Positions 19,959-32,900 of a stretch of DNA of 64,000 bases are shown here, one piece after another (within the stretch, counting starts at the first letter, position 1; each line of letters opens with the position of its first letter). Made by a program: the position numbers and the translations under genes. The stretch covers positions 168,335,001 to 168,399,000 of the forward strand of contig JASDFA010000016.1 in assembly GCA_035772735.1 (NCBI GenBank). Direction: 5' to 3'. The notes beneath the pieces are model-generated. The model was not told the DNA's origin. It searched no databases and was given only the letters and a program-made list of their open reading frames with translations. The stretch comes from Datura wrightii (lineage: Eukaryota > Streptophyta > Magnoliopsida > Solanales > Solanaceae).

Positions 19959-22900
19959 ATGGCTCCCTGAAGGGTAAATGGTAGAAGGAATAGGAATGGA
20001 GACGGCCACGAGGATGGCGATGGAAACAGGGACTAGCAGGCCCCACCAGTTCAGGAGCACCAGGCACCGGAGCTGGTTTCCCATGCTGAGTTTTTGGCAG
20101 CTATTCAGATGCTCGCACAGGCCCTGACCGCTTAGGTTTATTAGTAGGCGGTTGCACATGTTCTGCAAAATGGAAATGTGGTGGCGACTCGAGTCATAGA
20201 TTTCTTGAGAATGAACCCGCCAGAGTTCCTCTGGTCGAAAGTAGATAAGGACCCGCATGAGTTCATTGATGAGATGGTGAAGATCACCCAAGTCATGGGG
20301 GTGAATGGGGTTGAGTGTGTGGAGTTGGCCTCATATAAGCTAAAAGGGGTTGCAAAAATCTAGTTTCTTCAATGGAAAGATAGCAGGGCTGCCGAAGAAG
20401 GTCCTGTCACTTGGGAGGAGTTCTATGTTGCGTTCCTAGATCAGTTCTTCCCTCGTGAGATGAGGGAGCTGAAGGCATCCGAGTTTATGAATCTTAAGCA
20501 AGGGAGAATGACAGTGCAGGAGTATGCCCTTGAGTTCCCTCACCTATCGAAGTATGCCCCAGAGTTAGTGGTTGATTAGAGAGGGCAGTGAGTAGATTTT
20601 TTCATGGTGTGGCAGGCTATTTGGATAAGGATTGTAGGACTGCCATGCTCCACCAAGATATGGATTTCCCTCAGATAGTTTTGTATGCCCAACAGATGGA
20701 GGCGGCACACCTGAGAGAGAGGGAGACCAAGAGGGCCAGGACTGATAGTCATAGATTCTCACAGCCGAGGTCAGGTGGTGGGCACTGACAGCAGACCCAC
20801 CAGAGGTCATTAGTCCCAGCATCTTTAGCATTGAGTTTGCCATCCAGATTGAGGCACGATCAGAGTGGGCAAGCATCAGGCTCGAGGGGTCAGAGTAGTA
20901 GACTCGCAGATTCTAGTATTCCAGTTTGCCTTAAATATGGTCGGGGGCACACGGGCCAGTTCTTGGCAGGTTCATGTTCTTGTTTCGAGTGTGAAAAGTC
21001 CAGACACATGTCATATATTGCGCAGCAGCGAGACAGGATCATGACGGGGGGCCGAGGCCCAGCTTCTAGTTCACCAGCCCCACCCGTACGCTCAGTACAT
21101 CAGGGGACATCTACCAGCATAGGTGGTGGTCAGCGCCAAAACAGATTCTATGCCTTAGCATCTCGCCAGGAGCAGGAGGTCTCCCCGGATGTGGTCACCG
21201 GTATGTTACGAGTTTTCCATCTTGATGTTTATGCTTTATTAGATCCGGGGGCCACCTTGTCTTTTGTGACAACTTATGTGGCCAACAGCTTCGAAGTCAG
21301 TCCCAAAGTCTTGTTAGAACCCTTCTCAGTCTCTACTCCAGTAGGTTATTTAGTGATAGCTAGACAGGTGTATAGAGGTTTCCCTATCTCGGTCCTTCAG
21401 AAGGTCACCTCAGTAAATTTTATAGAGTTAGCTATGACCGATTTTGATGTTATCCTCGGCATGGATTGGCTAATTTCATATTATTCCTTAGTTAATTGTA
21501 AAACCTGGGCAATAGAGTTCAGATTTCCGGGTGAGCTAGTCTTAGAGTGGAAGGGTTGTTCAGCTGTGCCTGTAGGTCGTTTCATTTCCTACCTTAAGGC
21601 TAGAAAGATGATTTATAAAGGTTGTGTGTACCATCTAGTAAGGGTTAAGGATACGATGTTCGAGACCCCGATTATCCAGTCGGTTCTAGTAGTATGTGAG
21701 TATCCAGAGGTCTTTCCCGATGATCTACCGGGAATCCCTCCAGAGCGGGAGATTGATTTTGGTATTGACCTTCTTCCCGATACACAACCTATATCTATTC
21801 CTCCCTACAAAATGGATCCAGCCGAGCTAAAGGAGTTGAAAAAATAGTTGAAGGACCTATTAGATAAGGGTTTCATTATACCAAGCAAGTCCCCATGGGG
21901 TGCACCAGTTCTCTTTGTCCGAGAGAAAGATGGTTCTCTTCGAATGTGTATTGATTATCGATAATTGAACAAAGTTACCATGAAGAAAAGATACCTTTTA
22001 TCCAGGATTGATGATTTATTTGACCATCTTTAGGGTGCCAAGTGTTTCTCAAAGATAGATCTTCGATCCAGGTATCATCAACTCAGAGTCCGGGAGAGTG
22101 ACATCCCGAAGACAGCCTTTAGGACGCGGTATGGTTATTATGATTTTGTAGTTATGTCTTTTGGACTAACGAATGCTCCTGCAACTTTTATGGACTTGAT
22201 GAACACGGTGTTAAAGCCATACCTAGATATGTTCATGATTGTGTTTATTGATGATATCTTTATATACTCTCGGAGCGAGGAGGAACATGCCGTTCAATTG
22301 AGAATAGTGCTTCAGATTCTTAAGGATCGCCAACTATATGCCAAATTCAGCAAGCACGAGTTTTGGTTGAATTCCGTAGCTTTTTTGGGCCATGTGGTAT
22401 CAAGTGAGGGTATAAAGGTGGATTCTCAAAAAATAGAAGCAGTAAAGAATTATCCTAGGCCGGTGAACCCTTCCGATATTCGGAGCTTCTTGGGTTTAGC
22501 CGACTACTATCGAAGATTCATGGAAGGTTTCTCATCGATTGCGACACCTTTGACCAAATTGACCCAAAAGAAGGTAAAATTCCAATGGTTAGAGGCTTGT
22601 GAGAAGAGCTTTCAGGAGTTAAAGACTCGACTTACTTCAGCACCGATGTTAACTCTACCGGAGGGTATTGGTGGGTTTGTGGTGTATTATGATGCTTCAA
22701 AGATCGGACTTGGGTGTGCGGGAAAGTTATAGCATATGCTTCTAGACAGCTAAAGGTTCATGAGAAGAATTACCCGACCCATGATCTTGAATTGGCCGAA
22801 GTGGTATTCACCTTGAAGATATGGCAACATTACTTGTACGGGGTCCACGTGGATGTGCTTACGGACCACAAGAGTTTACAATATATGTTTACCCAGAAGG

Positions 22901-24167
22901 ATCTCAATCTTCGGCAAAGGAGGTAGTTGGAGCTACTCAAGGACTATGATACGAGTGTTCTATACCATTCGAGTAAGGCCAACATTGTGGTAGATGCACT
23001 AAGTAGACTCTCTATGGAGAGATGTCCTATGTGGATGAGGAGAAGAAGGAGCTGGTGAAAGATGTGCATCGACTCGCAAGGTTGGGAGTTAGGTTGATTG
23101 ACTCGACCAATGGCAGTGTTGTTGTTCAGAAAGGATCAGAATCATCATTGGTGATTGATGTAAAAGCTAGACATGACCAATGGCGGTGTTGTTGTTCAGA
23201 AAGGATCAGAATCGTCATTGGTGATTGAGGTAAAATCTAGATATGATGAGGACCTGATTTGGTAAAGTTAAAGGAAGCCATTCAAAATCAAAAGGTAGAG
23301 GTCTTCTCCAAAGGGGGAGATGGTGTGCTTTGGTACTAGGGTCGCCTATGTGTTTTCGATGTTGATGATTTGAGGAGCCAGATGTTGTATGAGGAACACA
23401 GATCTAGGAATTCTATCCATCCAGCTGCCACCAAGTAAAGGCTGAGCATCAGAGATCGGGAGGCTTGCTTCAGGATATCAGTATTCCTACTTGGAAGTGG
23501 GAAGAACAACTATCATTCCAGTATTTAGATGGCATCGTTTGAGGCTCTCTATGGGCGGGGATGTAGATCTTCCATTGGTTGGTTTGAAGTTGGTGAAGCT
23601 GCGATGATAGGGCTGGATTCGGTTCATGAGGCTATGGAGAAGGTTCAGCTCATATAGGACAGGCTGAAAATAACTCAAAGCCGCCAAAAGTCCTATGCCG
23701 ATGTGAGAAGGAGGGAATTAGAATTCGAGGTGGATGATTGGGTGTTTATGAAGGTATCTCCCATGAAGGGAGTGATGCGGTTTGGAAAGAAAGAAAAACT
23801 CAGTCCTTGTTATATTGGCCTTTACCGGATTGTAAAACGCGTTGGAAAGGTAGCATACGAATTGGAGTTGCCCTCAGAATTAGCTTCCATGCATCATGTT
23901 TTCCATGTATTGCTCTGAAAGAAGTGTTTGGGTGATCCATCTCTAGTGGTCCTGGTGGACAGTGTTGGTGTGAAAGACAGCCTCAGTTATGAGGAGGTTC
24001 CGGTAGAAATACTGGATCGTCAGGTTCGAAGGCTAAGGAACAAGGAAGTAGCTGCAATTAAAGTGTTATGGAGGAATCAACATGTTGAGGGATCTACGTG
24101 GGAAGCCGAAGTGGATATGATGGCTAGATACCCACATTATTCTCTACCGGGCTCATTTCCAGCTTGA
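19959..24167 (+). pseudogene. A1 gag-pol pseudogene
   Basis: ATG 19959 opens MAP followed at once by a stop. Gag is readable with many stops to ~20750, with a degenerate zinc-knuckle region near 20930. The protease (LLDPGATLSFVT) is near 21240. RT spans ~21690-22600 with IVFIDDIF at ~22240. RNase H has lost a short piece after YYDASKIGLGC (~22712). Integrase has lost most of its HHCC finger and the whole DDE core: the sequence jumps near 23436 from HPAATK to AEHQRSGG and near 23505 to NNYHSSI. The C-terminal GPY-like (DDWVFMKVSPMKGVMRFGKK) and chromodomain-like parts remain, to TGA 24167. Confidence 0.88.
23105..23244 (+). repeat. 70-bp tandem duplication in A1 pol
   Basis: 23105-23174 and 23175-23244 are near-identical copies beginning GACCAATGGC[A/G]GTGTTG. 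Seventy is not a multiple of three, so the duplication shifts the frame. Element A2 has one copy. Confidence 0.85.
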
Positions 24168-24376
24168 GGTATCAGTTTTACTCTCAAACTCTACTTAATT
24201 TTCATGTTCAGTTCATGTGCCCAAGTTTCTTTTCTGTATATGGATGTATGTATGTTTCGTGAATTTAGTTCATCTATGTAGTTTGAATCGAAGGTAGTCA
24301 TCCTGTCCATTTTCGGCTTAAATAATCAGTATTTGAATATGATGATTGCATTTCTCTTCTTTTCTATATGTTTTCC

Positions 24377-24412
24377 AACATTCGAGGATGAATGTTCCCA
24401 AGGGGGAGATAT
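24377..24412 (+). other. A1 palindrome and polypurine tract
   Basis: AACATTCG-AGGA-TGAATGTT (24377-24396) precedes AAGGGGGAGATAT and the LTR start. Compare the same core in N, C, D and B. The 245 bases from the pol stop to here show no gene. Confidence 0.75.
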
Positions 24413-24905
24413 TGTTATACCCTAGAAGCCTGAAGATATGACCTGGGAGTTGAAACGGAGAAAAACTTAAAAACTGGCATCAAGCACACAACAGATCATG
24501 AGGTGACCCATGAGAGCAGCCCACGAGTCATGATGTGACTCATGGTGAGGCTCAAGAGTTGGGTTTGAGATTTGAGAAATGGAATCCGCACGGACGTGAC
24601 TACGAGTCGTGGTCAGGCCCCACGACTCGTTAGGTCAGTCGTAGGGAGTAGTGATTGAGAAAAGAGGAAGAGGAAGATAGTGTACCTAACAGAAGGACCC
24701 CATGAGTCGTGGTCAGTCACCACGAATCGTGGGATAAGTCATGGTCAGCTGATGGAAGTTATTTGAAAAGCATAGGCAGTGCACAGAACGAGTGGTGACC
24801 ATGAGTCGTGGTCACCCAGTGACGAATCATGAAGTCTCTTGTTACGAGCCCCAGACGACTGCTAGAAAGTGTACTTAAGGGATGATGCCACGAGTCGTGG
24901 CCAAG
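24413..24905 (+). repeat. A1 3' LTR, 5' part with dense CACGA/TCGTG palindromes
   Basis: Starts TGTTATACCCTAG. From ~24500 it holds many copies of CACGAGTCGTGG-type palindromes in both orders. It stops at 24905, where a second LTR start (TGTTATACCCCGGG) begins, so A2 sits inside it. The expected target duplication CCAAG cannot be checked, as the far side is lost. Confidence 0.85.
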
Positions 24906-27046
24906 TGTTATACCCCGGGAACCCAAGGATCAGACCTGGAAGTGAAAACAAAGAAAAACTGAAAATTCGCACCAGGTCACAAGACGACCCATGAGGTGAG
25001 TCGTGAGGAGTGACCACGAGTAGTGAGGTGACTCGTGGTGATCATGGTGTGGCAAGGCATGAGTGAGGAGGCCACGGGCTTGACCACGAGTTGTGGTCAG
25101 ACCTCACGACTCGTGGGTCACCCGTGGTCAATCCTGGACGATTGGCAAGTTGGGATGGGCAGTGTAGGCCATGGAAGGTGACCACGAATCATGGTCTGAC
25201 CTCACGACTCGTGAAGTCACCTGTGGAGTCCCCTTGGATGTTTGGGAAGTGGACTCAACGGACCATGGCCTTGAGCCGTTACCTATGGCAACGACCCATT
25301 AGGTCTCTCGAGGGGATTGGCGACCAGAAATTTCCTGCGTTTTAATAAGGGTTTTTTCGTAATTTCCTAAGTCCCTAAGGACTAAACTACATCATTTTGG
25401 ATATGTTTCCGAGTTAGATAAGATGGGTTAAGCCCTTTATGCATGCCTATTCTCATGCAAAAACTTAGAGAGGTTTTTGGGAGATTCAAGGCCTTCTTTC
25501 CCAAATTTTCATCAATTTCTTTGTGGATGTTCCAAGGAACTTTAAGTCCATCTATTCCCAGGTATGTAGGATTTTAAAATGGGTGGAATTCTTCCTCACC
25601 CATGCCCAATTTTGATTTAAATCATGAATCCTCCTATTCACGTTCTATGGGGTTTTACCCAAATGCTTGAAAATATGATTTCTCTTTATGGGTATGACTT
25701 AATGGAGTTTTAATTATTGAATTATGAATGATCAGCAGGTTTTATATTATTTTCTTTAAAATCACGTCTCAAGCTTTTAAATCCAAAATGCCCATTTGAT
25801 GAAAGTTTATGGAAGTTATGATTTACAATGAATATGCAATATTTTGAATTTATTGATGACGGAAAAGCATGAATTCAAGTTACCCATGTTTATAAGCATA
25901 TTTTGAAAGAATTGAATATGATGAAGTATTGGGCAATGCCCATATGTTAAAGAATGATTTATGATTTATGAAGTGAATTGCATGATTTTTCGATTTATGA
26001 TGTTGGCCGATGAAAAGGGCCTATAATTCTAGGCTAAGCATGTTTTAAAGGGGATCCATGATGATAAATGTTATATTCTAGCCAATTAATCTTAATGCAT
26101 GATGTTATTGATTTATGTATGAGCATATATACATGTTTTTGGGAGCCGTGTGTAGCACCGAGCATCCCGGCGTTCAAAGGACTACGCCGGTGTCTCATAA
26201 CCACGTGCCACCGTAGGTTTATAAATGATATGATGAATTGATAATGATCTCCTCAAATGTGATATCACGCCTTATGCACGACCCTCGCCCTGCAAGCCAG
26301 GGTCAACTCTGCCCACTTTAGCGAGATAGTAGGGCATCATGAAAGGCTCTACCATGATGGTGTCGGTTATGACGAGTCCTCCCATTGTTCTGCAAGTTTT
26401 ATGCATTGTTATGGTTATGTTATTGGCTCAAGTTATATTTTGATAAAGTTACTTATAATTATGATAATGAATGATTATGAATGAGTTGAAAGTCTTGAGC
26501 CCTATGTTTTATTACGAAGATTTTGATGCAAGCATAATGTCCTTCTCCTATGTCCATTTATGAGTTTACTTTACTTTTAAAATGTCCATTTTACTTACCT
26601 TGAATACTCGGTACATTCCACGTACTGATCGCATAACTTCTATGCTATATCAATTTCATGATACAGGGTCCGGATCTCAGGCTCATCCTTATCCTTAATC
26701 TATCTCAGCTTATACTATCAACTTGTTGGTGAGTCCTCATGTTCCGAGGGCCGTTTGATAAACTTTCATGTTGATTATGTTTTAGTATTGCCCGGGTTAC
26801 TTGGGGATGTTGTCCCATCAACCCATCTCATGTATTAGAGGCTTTTGGACAAAGGCGTAGTACCCAACTTATGTAAATGTTTGGTAGTTCCTGATGCTAT
26901 GTCATGGTTATTTTCCGCGATGTTTGATGCTAAATATTCCGCTTATTTAAAATACATTAGTTCTATGCATGTTCCATGGGTTGACTTGGGGGTCTCTCGG
27001 GGTCCCTTGCGTGTCTACGGTCCGGGTGTACACTCGGGTCGTGACA
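24906..27046 (+). repeat. A2 5' LTR
   Basis: 2141 bp from TGTTATACCCCGGG to GGTCGTGACA. Its first ~330 bp repeat the CACGACTCGTG-type palindromes. It pairs with 51228-52714 over the first ~1.5 kb. I see no gene inside; a run of open codons at 26845-27108 is LTR sequence. Confidence 0.9.
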
Positions 27047-27050
27047 AACT

Positions 27051-27062
27051 TACTATCAGGGC
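27051..27062 (+). other. A2 primer binding site, degenerate
   Basis: TACTATCAGGGC stands where TGGTATCAGAGC (initiator Met) is expected, four bases after the LTR. Three changes suggest age. Confidence 0.65.
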
Positions 27063-27158
27063 CATAGGATTGAAGTGTCCTAAGGTGTCTGAAAGCCGCG
27101 TTAAGTAGAGTCTTTTTCATGGGTGTGAAGCGCTCAACACCTATGATGAAGAGGCTAC

Positions 27159-27163
27159 TAAAC
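27159..27163. repeat. Target site duplication of element B, left copy (TAAAC)
   Basis: TAAAC directly before the TG of B; the same five bases follow the CA of B at 37494-37498. Joining them restores the A leader, as seen uninterrupted in A1 near 19862. Confidence 0.95.
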
Positions 27164-29701
27164 TGTTACACCCCGTAAATTTTAAATGAATAAATAGCCT
27201 AATGGCATGTCGGTTAAGGGATTTAGAAAAAAAAAATAGGAAAGTCGGTTTTTACCATCTTCATCAATAAAACTAGGAAAAAAACAGAGGGTAGCCATTT
27301 TAAGTCAAAACCACGACATATATATATATAATTCCTTCCGATTATGCTTTATAATGCGGTCTAAACTCTGTTCCGGCTTAGATACCGAGGTATAAAGCTG
27401 CAGAGAGCAATCCTACGGAGTTGGTTTCGTGAAATTTGGCCGGTGAAATATCGTGCTACCGAGGTAAAGTAAATAGAATTTCTTTAAATTAGTACCAATG
27501 TGTTCCTAGCATTGCACTGAGCATTTATCCCTTCTGGACTATCGAGAAATAATGAGTTTTCGACCATTTTTCAAAAGGTCAAAGTTTGGGATAAATATAT
27601 ATCAAAAGTGATAATTTCTCCCGGATATTAATGTATTTAGTTCTAATTGATATGTATATGAATGTAGTTGGGAGAAATAGCAGAAGTACCGACGGAAATC
27701 ATATCGGTCAGTCGGGTACTCAGAAACAAGGTATGTAAAGCTATTCTTTCGGCAAGCCAGGAAGTACAGTCTAGAAAATAAATAGAATAAAGGCTATTGA
27801 TAGATACCCAACGTACAGGAATGATTTTAGTACGATTCCCAGCAAGCATGCTAGTATATCATTACGTATCATGCGATAATCAGAATAACGGATAGTTAGA
27901 TGATTTTAGGTAGTAATATGGTATCAGCTAGTAGCTCAGCATGTTCTTATATAATACCCAGAATGGAAGTTGTAAAAGTAGTATAATGAGTTAGCAAGAT
28001 TACAGACAGTATGTATTACATTTGTTGAGACTGTATCCGATAACAGATGGCACATCTTATGTTATTGAGCTATATCCAGTTATAGATGGTATGTTCTATG
28101 TCATTGAGTTATATCCAGATGTAATCAGATCAGTAATCAGATATAGAAATAGCTCCAGATACAGATGTAGCTCCAGAAACAGATATGGCTCTAGAAACGG
28201 ATATAGCTTCAGATCGCGGATAACAATAATTAGATAAACAGATAAAGGCCAGGTAGCAGTTAGCTCAGCAATCAGAAACAGTGTAAAATAGAATATAACA
28301 TCAGTTATTTAGTACGGACTGGCCTTGAAATAAAAGAAGAGAATATGATTAGTATTTTTCATTTGAGCATGCTTGTTGTGTATGTGTTTTGAATGTTGAG
28401 ACTTGTTATGGCATGTGGGCACCCTTTAGTATCCCCACCGCCCCTGGGTTATAGCTGTGTCGATACCAGATTCAGATACCGTCACCAGTTGGGCGATGCC
28501 GTCTGCCTAGAGGACGATGATGGCCGACCACCATAATAATACGGTCCAGATTACCCTATTTGCAAGGGCAGTTTAGCTTACTCTGCGTAGAGCCAAATTA
28601 CCCTGTTTACAGGGGCAGATTACTCTTTGTGCGCTTGTGGCCGAGCAGTTTCAGATACAGATTTTTATAAAATTACCCTGTTGCGTGCTTGCACCCAGGG
28701 GCAGTTTCAGTCACAGATACAGTAGCAGATTACCCCGTGAACGCTTGCGCCTAGAGGCAGGAGTCCTCGGACTCAGACACAGTTTATTGTTAGAGGCCAA
28801 GGCCTGAGCTACGTACCTAAGGGGGCCGGTAGGAGGAGCTCACAGTTATGAGATGAGTGGAGTGACTTATTTTTGGTTGGTTTAGACCTGGGTAGGGGTA
28901 AATAGATTGTTCTGTTAGTTGGCACCTTCCGGCTTATAGGGGTCGTCCAGGTATTGTGTGTATTATTATGTATATCTATATGTGCTATTAGATACTGATA
29001 GACAGTAGGATGACACGTCATCATGTACGCTCAGTTTAGTTACAAAATAAATAAACTCTCCCCAGTTATCCTCAGCTAGATAGACTCAGCTACTTCCTGC
29101 TTATATGTCATGTTATTGTTGCTATTCATTTCAGTTGTATATTTCAGTTTGCTTTACATGCTTAGTACCTGTGGTACTGACGCCCGTGGGGCACTGCATC
29201 GCTTGCCTGCAGGTACTCACAGACGAGGAGCCGATCCCTCGTGATCCTAGCCAGCGCAGAGTTATCAACTACTGTCATTTGGAGCTTGATATTCAGAGGT
29301 GTATTTCATTTTCTTTTGTTGTATAGTACGGGTAGGTCGGGGCCCTGTCCCGACCATTCTATTATTACTTCCTACAGGCTTGTAGTCTGATGTTTCTTGT
29401 GCTGGTGGAGCCGGTCGTGTGGGGCCGTGCATGTATATATGTGTTTAGTTGTTGATGTTGGCCGTGTGGGGCCTTCTTCTAGTTATAGTTAGTGACCTTG
29501 TCGGTCACAAAGATGAATAGTAGTTGCTTCAGATTATAGTGCCATTGTTCTGGTTAGCTGTTGTGCTTAGTAGGTGGCTATAGGTCTAATCGGTCGGGGG
29601 CGGTATTTACAGCCGCTATATAGCCGATTCGTTTCTTGAAATAGAGCCAGAGTCTAGCAGGCACCAGGTGCCCGTCATACCCCCCAAGGTGGGGTGTGAG
29701 A
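27164..29701 (+). repeat. Element B 5' LTR
   Basis: Starts TGTTACACCCCGTAAATTTT and ends GGGGTGTGAGA (last CA is GA). It contains (TA)6 at 27319-27330, a CAGATATAG-like repeat area near 28130-28220 and a degenerate minisatellite near 28540-28770. It differs from the 3' LTR at more sites than the 3' LTR differs from that of B'. Confidence 0.93.
28540..28770 (+). repeat. Degenerate minisatellite in the B LTR
   Basis: Four to five loose copies of a unit with ATTACCCTGTT ... CAGGGGCAG, spaced about 45-60 bp apart. Counterparts are in the 3' LTR (~36335-36560) and in B' (~57510-57730). Confidence 0.6.
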
Positions 29702-29705
29702 AACT

Positions 29706-29718
29706 TGGTATCAGAGCA
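29706..29718 (+). other. Element B primer binding site (initiator tRNA-Met)
   Basis: TGGTATCAGAGCA, an exact match to the initiator Met primer, four bases after the LTR. Confidence 0.9.
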
Positions 29719-29916
29719 GTTCGTGTCCCAGGGAGTCTGCAAGCCGTGCTAAGTAGAGTCTTGTGTATGGATGTGTTGTGCACCATATACTATAGACAGG
29801 AGGCTGCGAGGAATAATAGGATAGTTACCCTTCTTTCATGCTCAGTCGTGCCATAGCAAAGTACAGTATAGGGTTGGTTCTTTTGAAACTTACCACCTTC
29901 TTTGCTTACAGATACT

Positions 29917-32900
29917 ATGGCAGACCAGTGGCACCCAGCTACAGGTAGGAGATTGGATACAACGGCGGGCGAAGGCACCAGTAGGATGCCTCACTTACAG
30001 CCAGATTCAGCCCGGTCTGAGAGTAATACGGAGGTGTCATCTCGACCCTCCCAGCAGTCTCCGCCTCGCCAGACACCATTTGAGGCAGCACCGCCTCCCA
30101 CAGATCCTGCACCTACTTCATCTGATCAGGAGCTACGTAGTGCGGTGGTTATGTTAACCCAGATGCTAGCTACTCAGCGTCAGCCAGTACCACCTGCAGT
30201 AGCAGAATCTCTAGGTAGGCCAGGTAGTTCCAGGGTTAGAGAATTCTTGGCGTTGGGACCCCCGCAGTTCACTGGGTCAGATCAAGCAGAGGACCCCCAG
30301 GATTTCCTAGATCAGATGCAGAGAATTTTCCGGGTTATGCATGTGACCCCTACAGAATCAGTTGAGCTGGCAGTGTTCCGGTTGAGGGATATTGCTGTTT
30401 TGTGGTACGAAAGTTGGGAGAGATCTCGGGGAAGAGATGCAGCCCCTCCTACTTGGTCCAGCTTCTCAGAGGCCTTCCTGGACCACTACTTACCCCGGGA
30501 GGTCAAACAGGCCCGGATGGACCAGTTCTTACACTTAGAGCAGGGGGCCAGGAGCGTCCGTGAGTATTCTTACAGTTCGACTCCTTAGCCCGCTATGCTC
30601 CAGCATTTGTGGACACCATGTCATCCAGAGTCCACCGCTTTATTATGGGCCTGAATTCAGATTACATAGAGATGTGCATGACTGCTACTTTGAGAGAGGA
30701 CATGGACATAGCCAGGGTACAGGCCTTCGCACAGACAATTAAGGGCCTGAGACAGCGGCAGCGGGGCGACAGGCAGGCGACTTCAGAGCAGCGCCGTAGA
30801 AGTAGACCCGCTGAGATTTAGGGGGAAACCCCTAGGGGGCCGTGACCAAGGTTTTCAGATAGGCCACCCAGATCTTTACCTCCGGCACAGCAGCAGAGAG
30901 GCAGATTTGTTCGCCGGAGTCAGTCAGAGTCTGGTAGCAGTTTACAGACAGTAGCATCACCTCAGCAGCGGAGGGCAGAACAGAGTAGATTTGCACCCAC
31001 CCCTTGTCCTATATGCCACCGACCTCATTCTGAAGCCTGCAGGCAAGGCTTCTCAGGGTGCTATCACTGCAGACAGGAAGGGCATTTAATGAGAGATTGT
31101 CCGGCCAGAGGACAGGGTAGCCGGGATAGTCTGGATAGAGCATCAGTGGGACCACGAGCTCCAGCAGCCTCAGCAGGGCGCAAACCCTCAGGTTCAGCAA
31201 ATAGGGGCCGAGGTAGATCAGGAGCCTCTAGCTCAGGTGCAGGTCCCAGCCGTACCTATGCATTACCAGGGAGGCAGGATTCAGAGGCATCTCCCGACGT
31301 GGTCACAGGTATATTGATTATCTGCTCATGCCCTATTTATGTATTGATTGATCCAGGGTCTACCTTGTCATATATTACACCATTTGTGGCCCAGAAGTTG
31401 GGTATCGAACCAGAATTGCTTTAGCAGCCCTTTTCAGTGCTTACACCGGTCGGTGAATCGATTACAGCTAAAAGAGTTTACCGAGGGTGTACGGTAGAGG
31501 TTGCTGATCGCCAGACCACAGTAGACTTAATAGAACTTGAGATGGTCGACTTTGATGCCATTATGGGTATGGACTGGTTAGTGCCATGCTACGCCCACTT
31601 AGAATGCTGGACCAAGACGGTCCGATTTCACTTTCCGGGGGAAGCAGTGCGAGAGTGGAAAGGGAGCACAGCTACGCCAAAAGGTAGGTTTATTTCCTAC
31701 CTTCAGGCAATAAAATTAATAGCAAAGGGATGTATTTACCACCTAGTTAGAGTCCAGGACGTTCGGGTGGAACCTCCGACTCTTCAGTCTATTCCAGTGG
31801 TCAATGAATTCCCTGACGTATTTCCAGATGAGTTGCCTGATATCCCTCCCGAAAGGGAGATAGATTTTGCAATTGACTTGTTTCCAGGGACTCAACCTAT
31901 ATCCATTCCCTCGTATCGCATGGCACCAGCTGAGCTTAGAGAGTTGAAAGAGCAGTTAAAAGATTTGCTCGACAAAGGCTTTATCAGGCCCAGTACTTCC
32001 TCGTGGGGTGCGCTAGTTCTGTTTGTAAGGAAGAAAGATGGCTCACTCAGTATGTGTATAGACTACCGACAGCTGAATAAGGTAACAGTTAAAAGCAAAT
32101 ACTCGCTCCCTAGAATAGATGATTTGTTTGACCAGTTGCAGGGGGCCAGATGTTTCTCTAAGATAGATCTGAGGTCCGGATACCACCAGGCCCGGGTTCG
32201 TGATAGGGACATTCCAAAGACTACTTTCAGGACCAGGTATGGTCACTTTGAATTTCTAGTCATGTCTTTTGGGCTGACGAATTCTCCCACAGTATTTATG
32301 GACCTGATGAACAGCATATTCAGACCGTATTTGGATCTGTTCGTGATAGTATTTATTGATGATATTCTGGTATATTATCATTTAGAGACAGATCACCAGA
32401 ACCATTTACGAATAGTACTCCAGATCCTTAGAGACCATCAGTTGTACGCCAAGTTTTCTAAGTGTGAGTTCTGGCTGAACTCAGTTGCCTTTTTGGGGCA
32501 TATCGTGTTGGATGCGGGATACAGGTGGATACACAAAAAATAGAGGCGGTCAAGACATGGCCTAGACCTACCACTCCGACCGAGGTCCGCAGTTTCCTGG
32601 GTTTAGCAGGGTATTACCGGAGATTTGTTGAAGGATTCTCCACTATAGTAGCACCTCTGACAAAGTTGACACAGAAAGCAACGAAATTTCAGTGGACGGA
32701 GGCATGTGAGTAGAGTTTTTAAGAATTGAAAGACAGATTGACCTCCGCCCCAGTACTAGCATTGCTAGAGGGAACAGATGGGTCTGCGGTGTATTGCGAC
32801 GCTTCAGGCTTGGTACTGGGTTGTGTGTTGATGCAGCATGGTAAGGTGATTGCTTATGCTTCTAGACAGCTGAGGAAGCACGAAAAGAACTATCCGACCC

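Larger units (their letters stand above)
19319..24905 (+). mobile_element. Element A1: Tekay/Del-type Ty3/gypsy element, both ends broken
   Basis: It holds a 5' LTR remnant joined to plastid DNA, an initiator-Met primer site, a decayed gag-pol, a polypurine tract and the first 493 bp of the 3' LTR, where A2 begins. The pol order PR-RT-RH-INT with a C-terminal chromodomain-like end (EVPVEILDRQVRRLRNKEVA ... WEAEVDMMARYPH) is that of the Tekay/Del chromoviruses. Confidence 0.9.

Noticed and set aside
24906..27046. A single LTR shared by A1 and A2 from unequal recombination
   Set aside because: A second LTR start at 24906 inside the first LTR (24413) shows A2 begins within the A1 LTR rather than sharing it.
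28022..28237. 71-codon repetitive frame (YRNSSRYRCSSRNRYGSRN) in the B LTR
   Set aside because: Repeats in all B LTRs; it reflects a CAGATA-type DNA repeat, not a conserved protein.
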